Assembly: GCA_003566395.1 (NCBI GenBank)
Contig: PXDL01000444.1
Location: 1 to 5,301, forward strand
Reading direction: 5' to 3'
Origin: Balneolia bacterium
GTDB lineage: Bacteria > Bacteroidota > Rhodothermia > Balneolales > Cyclonatronaceae
Length of the DNA stretch: 5,301 nt
Position 1 is the stretch's first letter. Each line of letters begins with the position of its first letter. Below, piece by piece: positions 1 to 5,301 of this stretch. The notes under the pieces were generated by a model that saw only the letters and a program-made list of their open reading frames with translations, did not search any database and was not told the DNA's origin. A program made the translations under genes and the position numbers.

Positions 1-556
1 CAAATTGCGGCTCTACTTCCCGGTCGGTGCGGCTGTAAAAAGATTCAAGCTGCATCCGGAAGCCCACCTCATTCAGATTTTCCGCATTTGAGGTCGGACG
101 AATCTGCAGGTTGTTAATCCGTACGATAGGACCCGAGCCTTCTATAGTATAGATGAAATCGCGAACCTGCCGGTAATCAGCAACGCCGTCCACATTAAAG
201 CGTATGCGTCCGTACTCTCCATGCGAGGTAGAGTCGGCATAGTCGAAATTCATAAACACCGAGCCCCGGTCGGCCAACCGCATGTAATCGTACAAATGCG
301 CCAGTCTGTGATCCGGGAAAAAGGTTTTAGGGAAATGTTCGAGCTTATAGTTCAGCTCGTTGTACATTTCAAAGGTTTCGGGAAAGCGCTGGGCTTCGCT
401 CTGCAGAGATGCAAGCTGTACTTCCTGACGTTCAAACTGCGTAGTTTTCTGAGCCAGCGGACTGTAGTACCCGAAGTAGAGCCAGGAGCCTCCGATCATT
501 AAAAACAGCAATAGCGTTACGGCCAGTAGTATGGTATTTCTTAAACTATAACTCAT
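1..556 (-). CDS. pilO: PilO-like type IV pilus inner-membrane alignment protein (3' end outside window)
   Basis: The frame opens with ATG at 556 and stays open to the left edge, giving 185 residues without a stop. Residues 1-7 are a short cytoplasmic tail, followed by one membrane helix (about 8-29, ILLAVTLLLFLMIGGSWLYF). A heptad-like stretch follows (35-58, LAQKTTQFERQEVQLASLQSEA), then a periplasmic domain: FPKTFFPDHRLAHLYDYMRLADRG (75-98) and the strand-helix-strand pattern IRFNVDGVADYRQVRDFIYTI (118-138), IVRINNLQI (144-152), EVGFRMQLESFY (163-174). This is the PilO fold pattern ('G.y..l..Fl...' then 'v.i..l.i' then 'v.l..Y'). PilO pairs with PilN in the inner membrane and contacts the PilP lipoprotein in characterised systems. 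PilO directly after PilN is the canonical order, which supports the call. Translation is coupled to the upstream gene through an ATGA overlap. About 20 residues or fewer of typical length may be missing. Confidence 0.82.
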   Translation of the reverse strand, partial: MSYSLRNTILLAVTLLLFLMIGGSWLYFGYYSPLAQKTTQFERQEVQLASLQSEAQRFPETFEMYNELNYKLEHFPKTFFPDHRLAHLYDYMRLADRGSVFMNFDYADSTSHGEYGRIRFNVDGVADYRQVRDFIYTIEGSGPIVRINNLQIRPTSNAENLNEVGFRMQLESFYSRTDREVEPQF

Positions 557-2268
557 ATCGTATCTCCTCCCTGGGCTACGTATTCGGGTACTTCCACATC
601 GGGGTCAAAAATGGCCGGATCATCGGTTATACTGCTTACCAAAATCCGAAAGTTGAAAAAAGTCCGTTCCCGTATGGTTGTCTGTGTTACCTGATGCACT
701 CCGGCTTCGTGAAACAGGTTGGCAACCTTAGGCACGCGCTCACGGTACATGGTTGTTCCTTCAATCACCAGCCTGTTGTCGGTGTATTGGAGGGACGTAA
801 TCCAGGTATTTCGTATACCCGGCAGTCCGGCATTCAGAATATCCAGGGTACCGGTCCATAACAAGGTCCGGCTGCTGAGCTCCTCAAGCTGGTTCAGCTC
901 CGAAAGCAGCGTGCTGTTTTGCTGATCGAGCACGCGAACGTTATCCCGGATGGATGTTGCCTCGGTTATCTGCTGAGCCTGCCTATCCAGAGCCGTGGTG
1001 ATCTCGGAATTCTGCGCAGACAAATCCTGATACAGGTGATTAATCAGCACCGGCACCATCGCAATAAGCAGCAGCAGCAACACCCCGTGCCATTTCAGTT
1101 TGAAGATTTTCTGACGATCGGCAATGCTTTTGGGAATAAAAGACAGTTCACGCTGCAGCGGAACCGTCTGCCCGTGGCCGGCAATGGCCGTGCCGAGCAC
1201 ACCCAGGCTTACCGGCTCTTCCAGCTCTTCCTCGGTCAGCTCATACATAACATCGGTTCCCGGCAGCAGGATATGGCAATCCACGCTGTCGAAACTTTCG
1301 GTAAGCTGCTGCGCCAAATCTTCGCCTATCCCAATTTCATCACGAATCACGAACTGGCTGATGTAGTGCACCTTGCCCTTTTCAAGCTCCATAATGATCC
1401 GGCTGAACACCTTATTCACGAAGAAGCTTTTGCCGGAATCCTGTGGAATTACCGGCATAGCAGACTGAATCATCCCGTCTTTTACGAAAATGGTGCGGGC
1501 GCCGTGTTTACCAAGATCGATTACCACCGTACTGCCCTGCTCGGTATCTTTTTGGGGCTCCGGCTCTTTTATGAAGTGCATCAGCGATACTTCTTCCGGC
1601 ATAAACGCGCGGAGGAAATAGGTCTGCGGCTCCGAATAATTCAGCCGCTCGAAAATATCGAGCAGGAGGCCTGATTCCTGGCAGCTGGCCACCAGCACGC
1701 GTTCGCTGTCGAGTTTTATCCAGCGGAACTGGTCGTCTCCCGCGTCGCTGAAATTATAAATAGCCTCGAGGCGATCCCTGATAAACTGCTGCTTTTTGTT
1801 AAAGGTGTTTATGTTTTCGGGGATGGTTACGGTATGGAAGGAGGTGCGGCCGACGGGCATAACCAGCGCCAGATTCACTTTTTTCCCTCCCAGTTGATGC
1901 AAGACACCTTTGACTTCCTGCAACACTTTTGTGGTAACATCTTCGTCTTCGGTATCGGGCATATCAAGCCACTCGCCTTCCTCGTTCCCGAGGGTTAGAT
2001 CGAGATCGTCGAGCTGATCAATATCTTCAGGGGAACCGCTCTGCCCGTTGGTTCCGGAAGTGGGGGCTTCATCTCCCAGCCCGAACACATCCTCGGAGGC
2101 GTCGCTTTCGGCTTCCGCATATTCGGGTTCAGGCTGATGCGTCAGCTCACGGATATCTACCGAGCGGATGGCATCTACGACAAACTTTTTGCCTTTTTTT
2201 TCTACACGGATGAGGCGAATCTGGTCCCCTTCGACCTTCATCCCGATTACTGGTTTATTTTTTAACAT
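553..2268 (-). CDS. PilM-PilN fusion: actin-like cytoplasmic domain joined to inner-membrane PilN
   Basis: This 571-residue protein joins two T4P alignment-complex proteins that are normally separate. Residues 1-365 look like PilM, a cytoplasmic actin-like protein: IGMKVEGDQIRLIRV at the phosphate-1 position (8-22), GGKKVNLALVMPV (127-139), the phosphate-2-like STVVIDLGKHGARTIFVKDG (246-265), and EPVSLGVLGTAIAG (351-364) near the end of the fold. Residues 371-385 (LQRELSFIPKSIADR) occupy the place of the PilN N-terminal INLLP-type peptide that binds PilM. Then come a membrane helix (about 394-413, LLLLLIAMVPVLI core), a coiled-coil-like stretch (413-465) and a periplasmic ferredoxin-like PilN domain (466-547; LDILNAGLPGIRNTWITSLQ, NRLVIEGTT). 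An acidic, low-complexity segment fills residues 43-113. The predicted role is to couple cytoplasmic motor parts to the periplasmic PilO/PilP side. ATG at 2268 overlaps the upstream TGA by one base; GTG at 2271 is the alternative start. The frame is uninterrupted across the join, so this is a genuine fusion in the sequence given. Confidence 0.87.
   Translation of the reverse strand: MLKNKPVIGMKVEGDQIRLIRVEKKGKKFVVDAIRSVDIRELTHQPEPEYAEAESDASEDVFGLGDEAPTSGTNGQSGSPEDIDQLDDLDLTLGNEEGEWLDMPDTEDEDVTTKVLQEVKGVLHQLGGKKVNLALVMPVGRTSFHTVTIPENINTFNKKQQFIRDRLEAIYNFSDAGDDQFRWIKLDSERVLVASCQESGLLLDIFERLNYSEPQTYFLRAFMPEEVSLMHFIKEPEPQKDTEQGSTVVIDLGKHGARTIFVKDGMIQSAMPVIPQDSGKSFFVNKVFSRIIMELEKGKVHYISQFVIRDEIGIGEDLAQQLTESFDSVDCHILLPGTDVMYELTEEELEEPVSLGVLGTAIAGHGQTVPLQRELSFIPKSIADRQKIFKLKWHGVLLLLLIAMVPVLINHLYQDLSAQNSEITTALDRQAQQITEATSIRDNVRVLDQQNSTLLSELNQLEELSSRTLLWTGTLDILNAGLPGIRNTWITSLQYTDNRLVIEGTTMYRERVPKVANLFHEAGVHQVTQTTIRERTFFNFRILVSSITDDPAIFDPDVEVPEYVAQGGDTI
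564..571 (-). promoter_or_regulatory. Strong Shine-Dalgarno sequence (GGGAGGAG) for the PilO-like gene
   Basis: GGGAGGAG lies 7 nt upstream of the ATG at 556-554, inside the last codons of the PilM-PilN gene. It is the best ribosome binding site in the window. It fixes the PilO start and, with the ATGA stop/start overlap, suggests both coupled and independent initiation. Confidence 0.75.
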
Positions 2269-3557
2269 CACGAATCCAGATTTAGAAGTTCACGCATACG
2301 TGTTTTGTTGTTAGCGTAGTTTTTGGCGGTTTCCAGCGTAATTCTTCGCTCTTCATACAATCGTTTCAGGTCCTGCTCCAGGGTATGCATCCCCAAAGCT
2401 CCTCCTTCATTGATCATCTGATAGATTTCACCCACGTTATTGTTGCGGATCGCCGCCCTTACGGAAGTGGTTGCCAGCATTACTTCTTTTGCAAGCACCC
2501 GTTTTCCGTCTGTTGATGGAACAAGCTTCTGACTTATCACACACGTTAGTACATCTGCAAGCCTGTTCCGTACTCTGTTCTGCTGATTTACCTGCACCTC
2601 ACCGATAATCCGGTCTATACTTTCCATAGCCGAAGCGGTGTGCAGGGTTGAAAAGATTTTATGGCCCGAGTCGGTGATCTCAAGCGCAGTTTTGATGGTT
2701 TCCTCGTCCCGAAGCTCACCAATCATGATGATGTCGGGATCCTGACGCAGCGACTGAACCGCCCCGTCTCTGAACGATTTTACATCGCGGCCGATCTCAC
2801 GGTGCCGCACGATGCATCGTTTTGATTTATGCACCAATTCAACCGGAGAGGAAATAATAACGATATGGGCATCGCAGGTTCGGTTGTTGGCATCGATAAT
2901 GGTGTCGAGCGTGGTGGACTTACCCGATCCGGTAATACCGGTTACCAGTGTAAGTCCGTATTTAAGGTAGTTCAGGCTCAGCGCCTTGGCTACTTCAGGA
3001 TGGAAATTAAAAGATTTAAATGAACGAATTTCGTTATTGATCTTCCGCATGTTGAGGCAGAGATGATCCAAATCCTTATAAATCGTGGCCCGGAACCGCC
3101 GCGCCGGAAGATCATCGGGCTTAATGGAGTAGGAAAAGTCGATGCTGTGGTGTTCGTTAAGCTTGGAAAGCTGATTGCCGGTAAGCAGATTCATCAGATA
3201 CAGATCCGACTCCGCCAGTTCGTACTTATGCGATTTAACCGGCGTCTTATCTCCGTGTATACGATACCATACATAGCCATCGCAACCCAGTCCGCCGAAA
3301 TCGATATCCGAAGCCTCGTTCCGCTCCATTTCAATCAGCAAATCATAGACATGATCCCGCATCGCCTCACGCACGCTCAGTTCGGTCTGTTCCAGCACCT
3401 GCTCATATTTACGCAGCTTGCTTTCCATAGGGATGTGATCCGGAAGATTCAGCTCTTTCCAGATCGCCGGGATTTGTCTTGTTTTTTCAGATACTTCCAT
3501 TGCTGCTTGTTGTGTTGTTAACATTTCTTCAATTTCGGCCGGGCGGCGGCGTGTCAC
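2268..3557 (-). CDS. pilT: PilT-type type IV pilus motor ATPase
   Basis: This 429-residue protein belongs to the T2SS/T4P secretion ATPase superfamily, PilT branch. Cytoplasmic hexamers of this family hydrolyse ATP to drive pilus retraction. Visible elements in order: the N-terminal PAS-like domain with EASDIDFGG (81-89) and RRFRATIY (153-160); Walker A GITGSGKST (207-215, Lys213); the Asp-box position IISSPVE (234-240); the arginine-rich RHREIGRD (251-258); Walker B DPDIIMIGELRDEET (273-287, Glu281); the His box STLHTASA (303-310, His306); and the PilT hallmark AIRN (369-372) followed by LGMHTLEQDL (388-397). The AIR motif favours PilT over PilB/GspE. Two features are odd: Ser236-Ser237 replace the usual Glu-Asp of the Asp box, and about 60 extra N-terminal residues make it longer than typical PilT (about 345-370). 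The start is a GTG with GGAAGG five nt upstream; ATG at 3524 (residue 12) is a possible alternative. It lies 30 nt after the PilX-like stop, and its own TGA overlaps the next ATG. A PilU-like or other paralogous role is possible. Confidence 0.9.
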   Translation of the reverse strand: MTRRRPAEIEEMLTTQQAAMEVSEKTRQIPAIWKELNLPDHIPMESKLRKYEQVLEQTELSVREAMRDHVYDLLIEMERNEASDIDFGGLGCDGYVWYRIHGDKTPVKSHKYELAESDLYLMNLLTGNQLSKLNEHHSIDFSYSIKPDDLPARRFRATIYKDLDHLCLNMRKINNEIRSFKSFNFHPEVAKALSLNYLKYGLTLVTGITGSGKSTTLDTIIDANNRTCDAHIVIISSPVELVHKSKRCIVRHREIGRDVKSFRDGAVQSLRQDPDIIMIGELRDEETIKTALEITDSGHKIFSTLHTASAMESIDRIIGEVQVNQQNRVRNRLADVLTCVISQKLVPSTDGKRVLAKEVMLATTSVRAAIRNNNVGEIYQMINEGGALGMHTLEQDLKRLYEERRITLETAKNYANNKTRMRELLNLDS

Positions 3558-3562
3558 ATCCG

Positions 3563-3568
3563 CCTTCC
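3563..3568 (-). promoter_or_regulatory. Ribosome binding site GGAAGG for the PilT-type ATPase
   Basis: GGAAGG lies 5 nt upstream of the GTG at 3557, which supports that GTG over the internal ATG at 3524, where only a weak purine run precedes. The sequence UCCG-GAAGG-CGGA (3571 to 3559) could fold into a 4-bp hairpin with most of the site in its loop. An out-of-frame AUG directly followed by UGA (3559-3554) overlaps the GTG start. Confidence 0.6.
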
Positions 3569-3587
3569 GGATTTTGCTTTTCCAGTA

Positions 3588-4916
3588 TTAGTTCCATGAA
3601 GCTATTCGAAGCCCTTCACCTCCGGTGTCCTCAAATGTCAGTTCGGGAAGTTCGCTGTCGTAGTTGGGACTATATGTCAAAGGGTTACCATTCATTCGGA
3701 ATGTATTAGCTACAATGGCTCCTGTTGCACCTGAGCCGTGAAGCCTCACATGCGCATTTGGCGCATAAACCACCCTGCTAACCCCGGCACCACCAACACT
3801 TACATCTAATCCGCCGGTAATTATATGCCCGAATATTTGTCCTGAACCAACTAAAACTATGTTTGCTTCTTTTGCGAATATACCCGCATTAAACCTGGTA
3901 TTTCCTGCAACCCTTAATTCTGATTCACCATTGTAGTAAACAAAAAGCTGATCAGTTTCTCCGCTATAATTCAGTTTACTGCTGCCCGATATTGTTATAT
4001 TATCATCCACATAAATAGTTAGTGAACCCGAACCGTTGATATGTATATCACCTTGCTCAAGATTTAGATGACCTACTCTTATGCTTCTGTGACTATCCCC
4101 AACATTAAATGTCAACTGCCTACTTGACTCAACTTTTATTTCATCAAAGTACTTGTTATTGTACTCATGCGGATCAAGTGTAATATGAATATTGGGCCAG
4201 TTGGTTGTAACGCTTCCTTGGCTGAAGCCGAAATCAGGTGATTCAGGAAAATGTGGTAAAGGGTAGTATCTAAGTTCAGGCAGGTTCTCTTTGGCTATAT
4301 CATTTAGTGGCCCGTGCGAATGGGGGACCGAAATTACGGCTCCAGGATATACGCCCGGACCAACAAATAGTGTATCCTGATTAGCTCTTACATTAGGGTT
4401 TCCACCAAAACTGAATGTGCCTGGAAATGTTGAGTTCGTTCCTATATTCCCTACAATATTTCCATTTTGAATATCGATAGTTTCCTCGGCAAATACAGCC
4501 ATATCCATCACCGGCCAGCCTCCTCCGCTCGTACCATCATTAGCCATCCCAACCCGAACCGGATATTCCCGTCCGTTGAAGCGGCCGATGGCCTGCATTA
4601 CAATCAGGGTGTCGTCCTGATTCTGTATTCGTAGCCTGTATTCCCCCTCCAGGTCTGCCCATGAGCTAAACGACGTACCATCGGCCGGAAAATGTATCGT
4701 GGAACCGGGAGCCGGATTGAACTCCGTATCGTCGGCATCCAGAATTTTGGCAACCGCAACCTGGGCCGCGCTCTGTGCAATGGAGCGGGCCTGACCGATA
4801 CTGTACGAATCAACGTTTCGCATATCGGCGGTTAAGGAGCTGGTATTTATGGTAAGTGCATAGATCATAACTGCAAAGCTGAGGGCCATTACGAGTATTA
4901 GTGCGTATTTGCCCAT
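3588..4916 (-). CDS. PilX-like minor pilin/tip protein with N-terminal membrane helix and beta-helix-like body (DUF7305-type C-terminus)
   Basis: The 442-residue protein starts at the only available ATG; an in-frame TAA lies 24 nt upstream. Residues 4-23 (ALILVMALSFAVMIYALTIN) form one hydrophobic helix. Residues 30-60 (including SIGQARSIAQSAAQVAVAKIL) look like the helical continuation seen in PilX-type proteins, where the helix packs into the pilus. From about residue 140 the protein is beta-rich with recurring Gly-Ser turns (NGSGSLTIYV 294-303, SGSSKLNY 310-317, VGSGQIFGHI 356-365, HGSGATGAIV 393-402). The stretch VVYAPNAHVRLHGSGATGAIVAN resembles the C-terminal domain of PilX-like proteins annotated DUF7305, and the stacked short strands suggest a beta-helix. 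I infer a surface or tip component of a pilus, possibly adhesive. No clear Shine-Dalgarno sequence precedes the start. Only Met-Gly precedes the helix, and the Glu typical of position 5 of type IV pilins is absent, so processing by prepilin peptidase is uncertain. The central part is much richer in A+T than the ends. Confidence 0.72.
   Translation of the reverse strand: MGKYALILVMALSFAVMIYALTINTSSLTADMRNVDSYSIGQARSIAQSAAQVAVAKILDADDTEFNPAPGSTIHFPADGTSFSSWADLEGEYRLRIQNQDDTLIVMQAIGRFNGREYPVRVGMANDGTSGGGWPVMDMAVFAEETIDIQNGNIVGNIGTNSTFPGTFSFGGNPNVRANQDTLFVGPGVYPGAVISVPHSHGPLNDIAKENLPELRYYPLPHFPESPDFGFSQGSVTTNWPNIHITLDPHEYNNKYFDEIKVESSRQLTFNVGDSHRSIRVGHLNLEQGDIHINGSGSLTIYVDDNITISGSSKLNYSGETDQLFVYYNGESELRVAGNTRFNAGIFAKEANIVLVGSGQIFGHIITGGLDVSVGGAGVSRVVYAPNAHVRLHGSGATGAIVANTFRMNGNPLTYSPNYDSELPELTFEDTGGEGLRIASWN
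3830..4510. other. Low-G+C tract inside the PilX-like gene
   Basis: By hand count, 3841-4200 holds 132 G+C in 360 bases (about 37%). The 300 bases at 4501-4800, in the same gene, hold 171 (57%), and the ATPase gene is also near 57% where sampled (2701-2760). The composition changes sharply close to 4510 and recovers to about 57% at 3721-3780, with a further low patch at 3661-3720. Reading frame and protein pattern run through both borders. The tract encodes roughly residues 136-363, the exposed beta-rich part of the protein. Boundaries are approximate. Confidence 0.7.
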
Positions 4917-4921
4917 GATGT

Positions 4922-4953
4922 TTAAGGTGCGTGTATGTTATTAGTTAAGGTGC
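4922..4953. repeat. 9-bp direct repeat (TTAAGGTGC) spanning the junction of the first two genes
   Basis: TTAAGGTGC occurs at 4922-4930 and again at 4945-4953, 23 bp apart start to start. The right copy encodes the end of the pilin-like protein (His-Leu-Asn); the left copy sits in the short gap before the PilX-like start. It may be the trace of a small tandem duplication at the gene end, or chance. No known function is assigned. Confidence 0.4.
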
Positions 4954-5301
4954 ATATTCCTCAGATAGATGTCTCTGTTTGCGTAGGCACGATAGCGGTG
5001 CGTACGCTGGCCGACTTCCATGTCGGGCCGGCTTTCGGTTTGTATCTGTACCCGCAGCAGCGCGTCGTCCACCCCGGCTACCGGCAGTAAACTGAACTGC
5101 AAATCAGCCAGACGAAGCGCGTAGTGGGTGTCGTTTGATTCCCCTGTGGTCGGGTTGTATATGGATACAAGAAGCTCGTCTCCGGATTTAAAAATCCGGA
5201 CCTGCTCATTGTTCACCGTGGTGTACATGATGCTCTCATTGTCGGCGGCTTCAATACTGCGAAGCTCGCGTACGTGCTCTTGTATTACCTGCACGCCGGT
5301 A
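4941..5301 (-). CDS. Minor pilin / pseudopilin-like protein, C-terminal fragment (5' end outside window)
   Basis: The reading frame is open from the right edge of the window to a TAA stop at 4941-4943, giving about 120 residues. A GTG codon at 5294 could be read as a start, but the frame stays open upstream of it and there is no membrane helix in the visible part, so I read this as the C-terminal part of a longer gene. The visible part is soluble. It has alternating beta-strand patterns (MYTTVNNEQVRIF, ELLVSIYNPTTG, YALRLADLQFSLLPV, LLRVQIQTES) and ends in DIYLRNMHLN. A strand series followed by an 'xLRN' ending is reminiscent of PilW/GspJ-type minor pilins and pseudopilins. Its position just upstream of a PilX-like gene supports a minor-pilin role, because such genes usually cluster. 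The prepilin leader that would prove this is off-window. The family call is inference from this pattern and from context. It could also be another envelope protein of the same operon. Confidence 0.55.
   Translation of the reverse strand, partial: TGVQVIQEHVRELRSIEAADNESIMYTTVNNEQVRIFKSGDELLVSIYNPTTGESNDTHYALRLADLQFSLLPVAGVDDALLRVQIQTESRPDMEVGQRTHRYRAYANRDIYLRNMHLN

Noticed and set aside
221..502. 93-residue open frame on the plus strand
   Set aside because: It is antisense to the PilO-like gene, whose membrane helix, strong ribosome site and PilO pattern identify the real frame.
1066..1083. CAG-rich run resembling a microsatellite
   Set aside because: It is the reverse complement of a run of CTG-type leucine codons in the PilN membrane helix and needs no other explanation.
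919..1674. 251-residue open frame on the plus strand
   Set aside because: It lies wholly antisense to the PilM-PilN gene, has a composition expected of an opposite-strand shadow, shows no recognisable domain and has no convincing ribosome binding site.
3063..3521. 152-residue open frame on the plus strand
   Set aside because: It is antisense to the ATPase N-terminal region, which is clearly the real coding strand by its conserved motifs.
3558..3587. Possible terminator or promoter in the 30-nt gap before the ATPase gene
   Set aside because: The only inverted repeat is a 4-bp stem without a following T-run, and it holds the ribosome binding site. The gap is too short for a convincing promoter.
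4604..4813. 69-residue Arg/Pro-rich frame on the minus strand
   Set aside because: It is an out-of-frame overlap inside the PilX-like gene in its G+C-rich part, without any domain or start signal.
5292..5294. GTG as a true start for the pilin-like protein
   Set aside because: The frame remains open upstream to the window edge, and a pilin-like protein should have an N-terminal membrane helix that would be missing from this start.

Overview
All five genes in this window lie on the minus strand, head to tail and with tight spacing. They form one stretch of a type IV pilus (T4P) or closely related type II secretion-like operon. In transcription order (high to low coordinates) they are: the C-terminal part of a minor pilin/pseudopilin-like protein (cut at the right edge); a PilX-like protein with an N-terminal membrane helix and a beta-rich, adhesin-like body; a PilT-type hexameric motor ATPase; a natural PilM-PilN fusion; and a PilO-like inner-membrane alignment protein (cut at the left edge). 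Gaps are 24 nt, 30 nt, a 1-nt TGATG overlap and a 4-nt ATGA overlap. I see no internal terminator or obvious promoter, so a single polycistronic message is likely. No RNA genes, CRISPR arrays, insertion sequences or non-coding stretches above 30 nt are visible.

The parts fit together as a pilus machine. The PilX-like protein and the truncated pilin-like protein would be minor or tip components. The PilT-type ATPase would power retraction, or a related movement, from the cytoplasm. The PilM-PilN protein and PilO would build the inner-membrane alignment platform that in other bacteria links motor and platform to the outer-membrane secretin through PilP and PilQ. PilP/PilQ, the PilB extension ATPase, the PilC platform and the prepilin peptidase are not in the window and, if present, lie outside it.

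The most distinctive observations are: (1) PilM and PilN are one polypeptide, with a long acidic insert in the actin-like domain and a degenerate first phosphate loop; (2) the ATPase has Ser-Ser where the family normally has Glu-Asp in the Asp box, while Walker A, Walker B and the His box look intact; (3) the PilX-like gene is a composition mosaic, with a central tract near 37-40% G+C between ends near 55-58%; and (4) the PilX-like protein has almost no leader ahead of its membrane helix.

Organism: a Gram-negative bacterium with moderate G+C is likely, since a PilM/N/O platform implies an inner membrane and usually an outer one. Weak or absent Shine-Dalgarno sequences at some starts and the divergent T4P set would suit the Bacteroidota/Balneolota/Rhodothermota (FCB) neighbourhood. 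That placement is a guess from overall impression, not from a marker gene.
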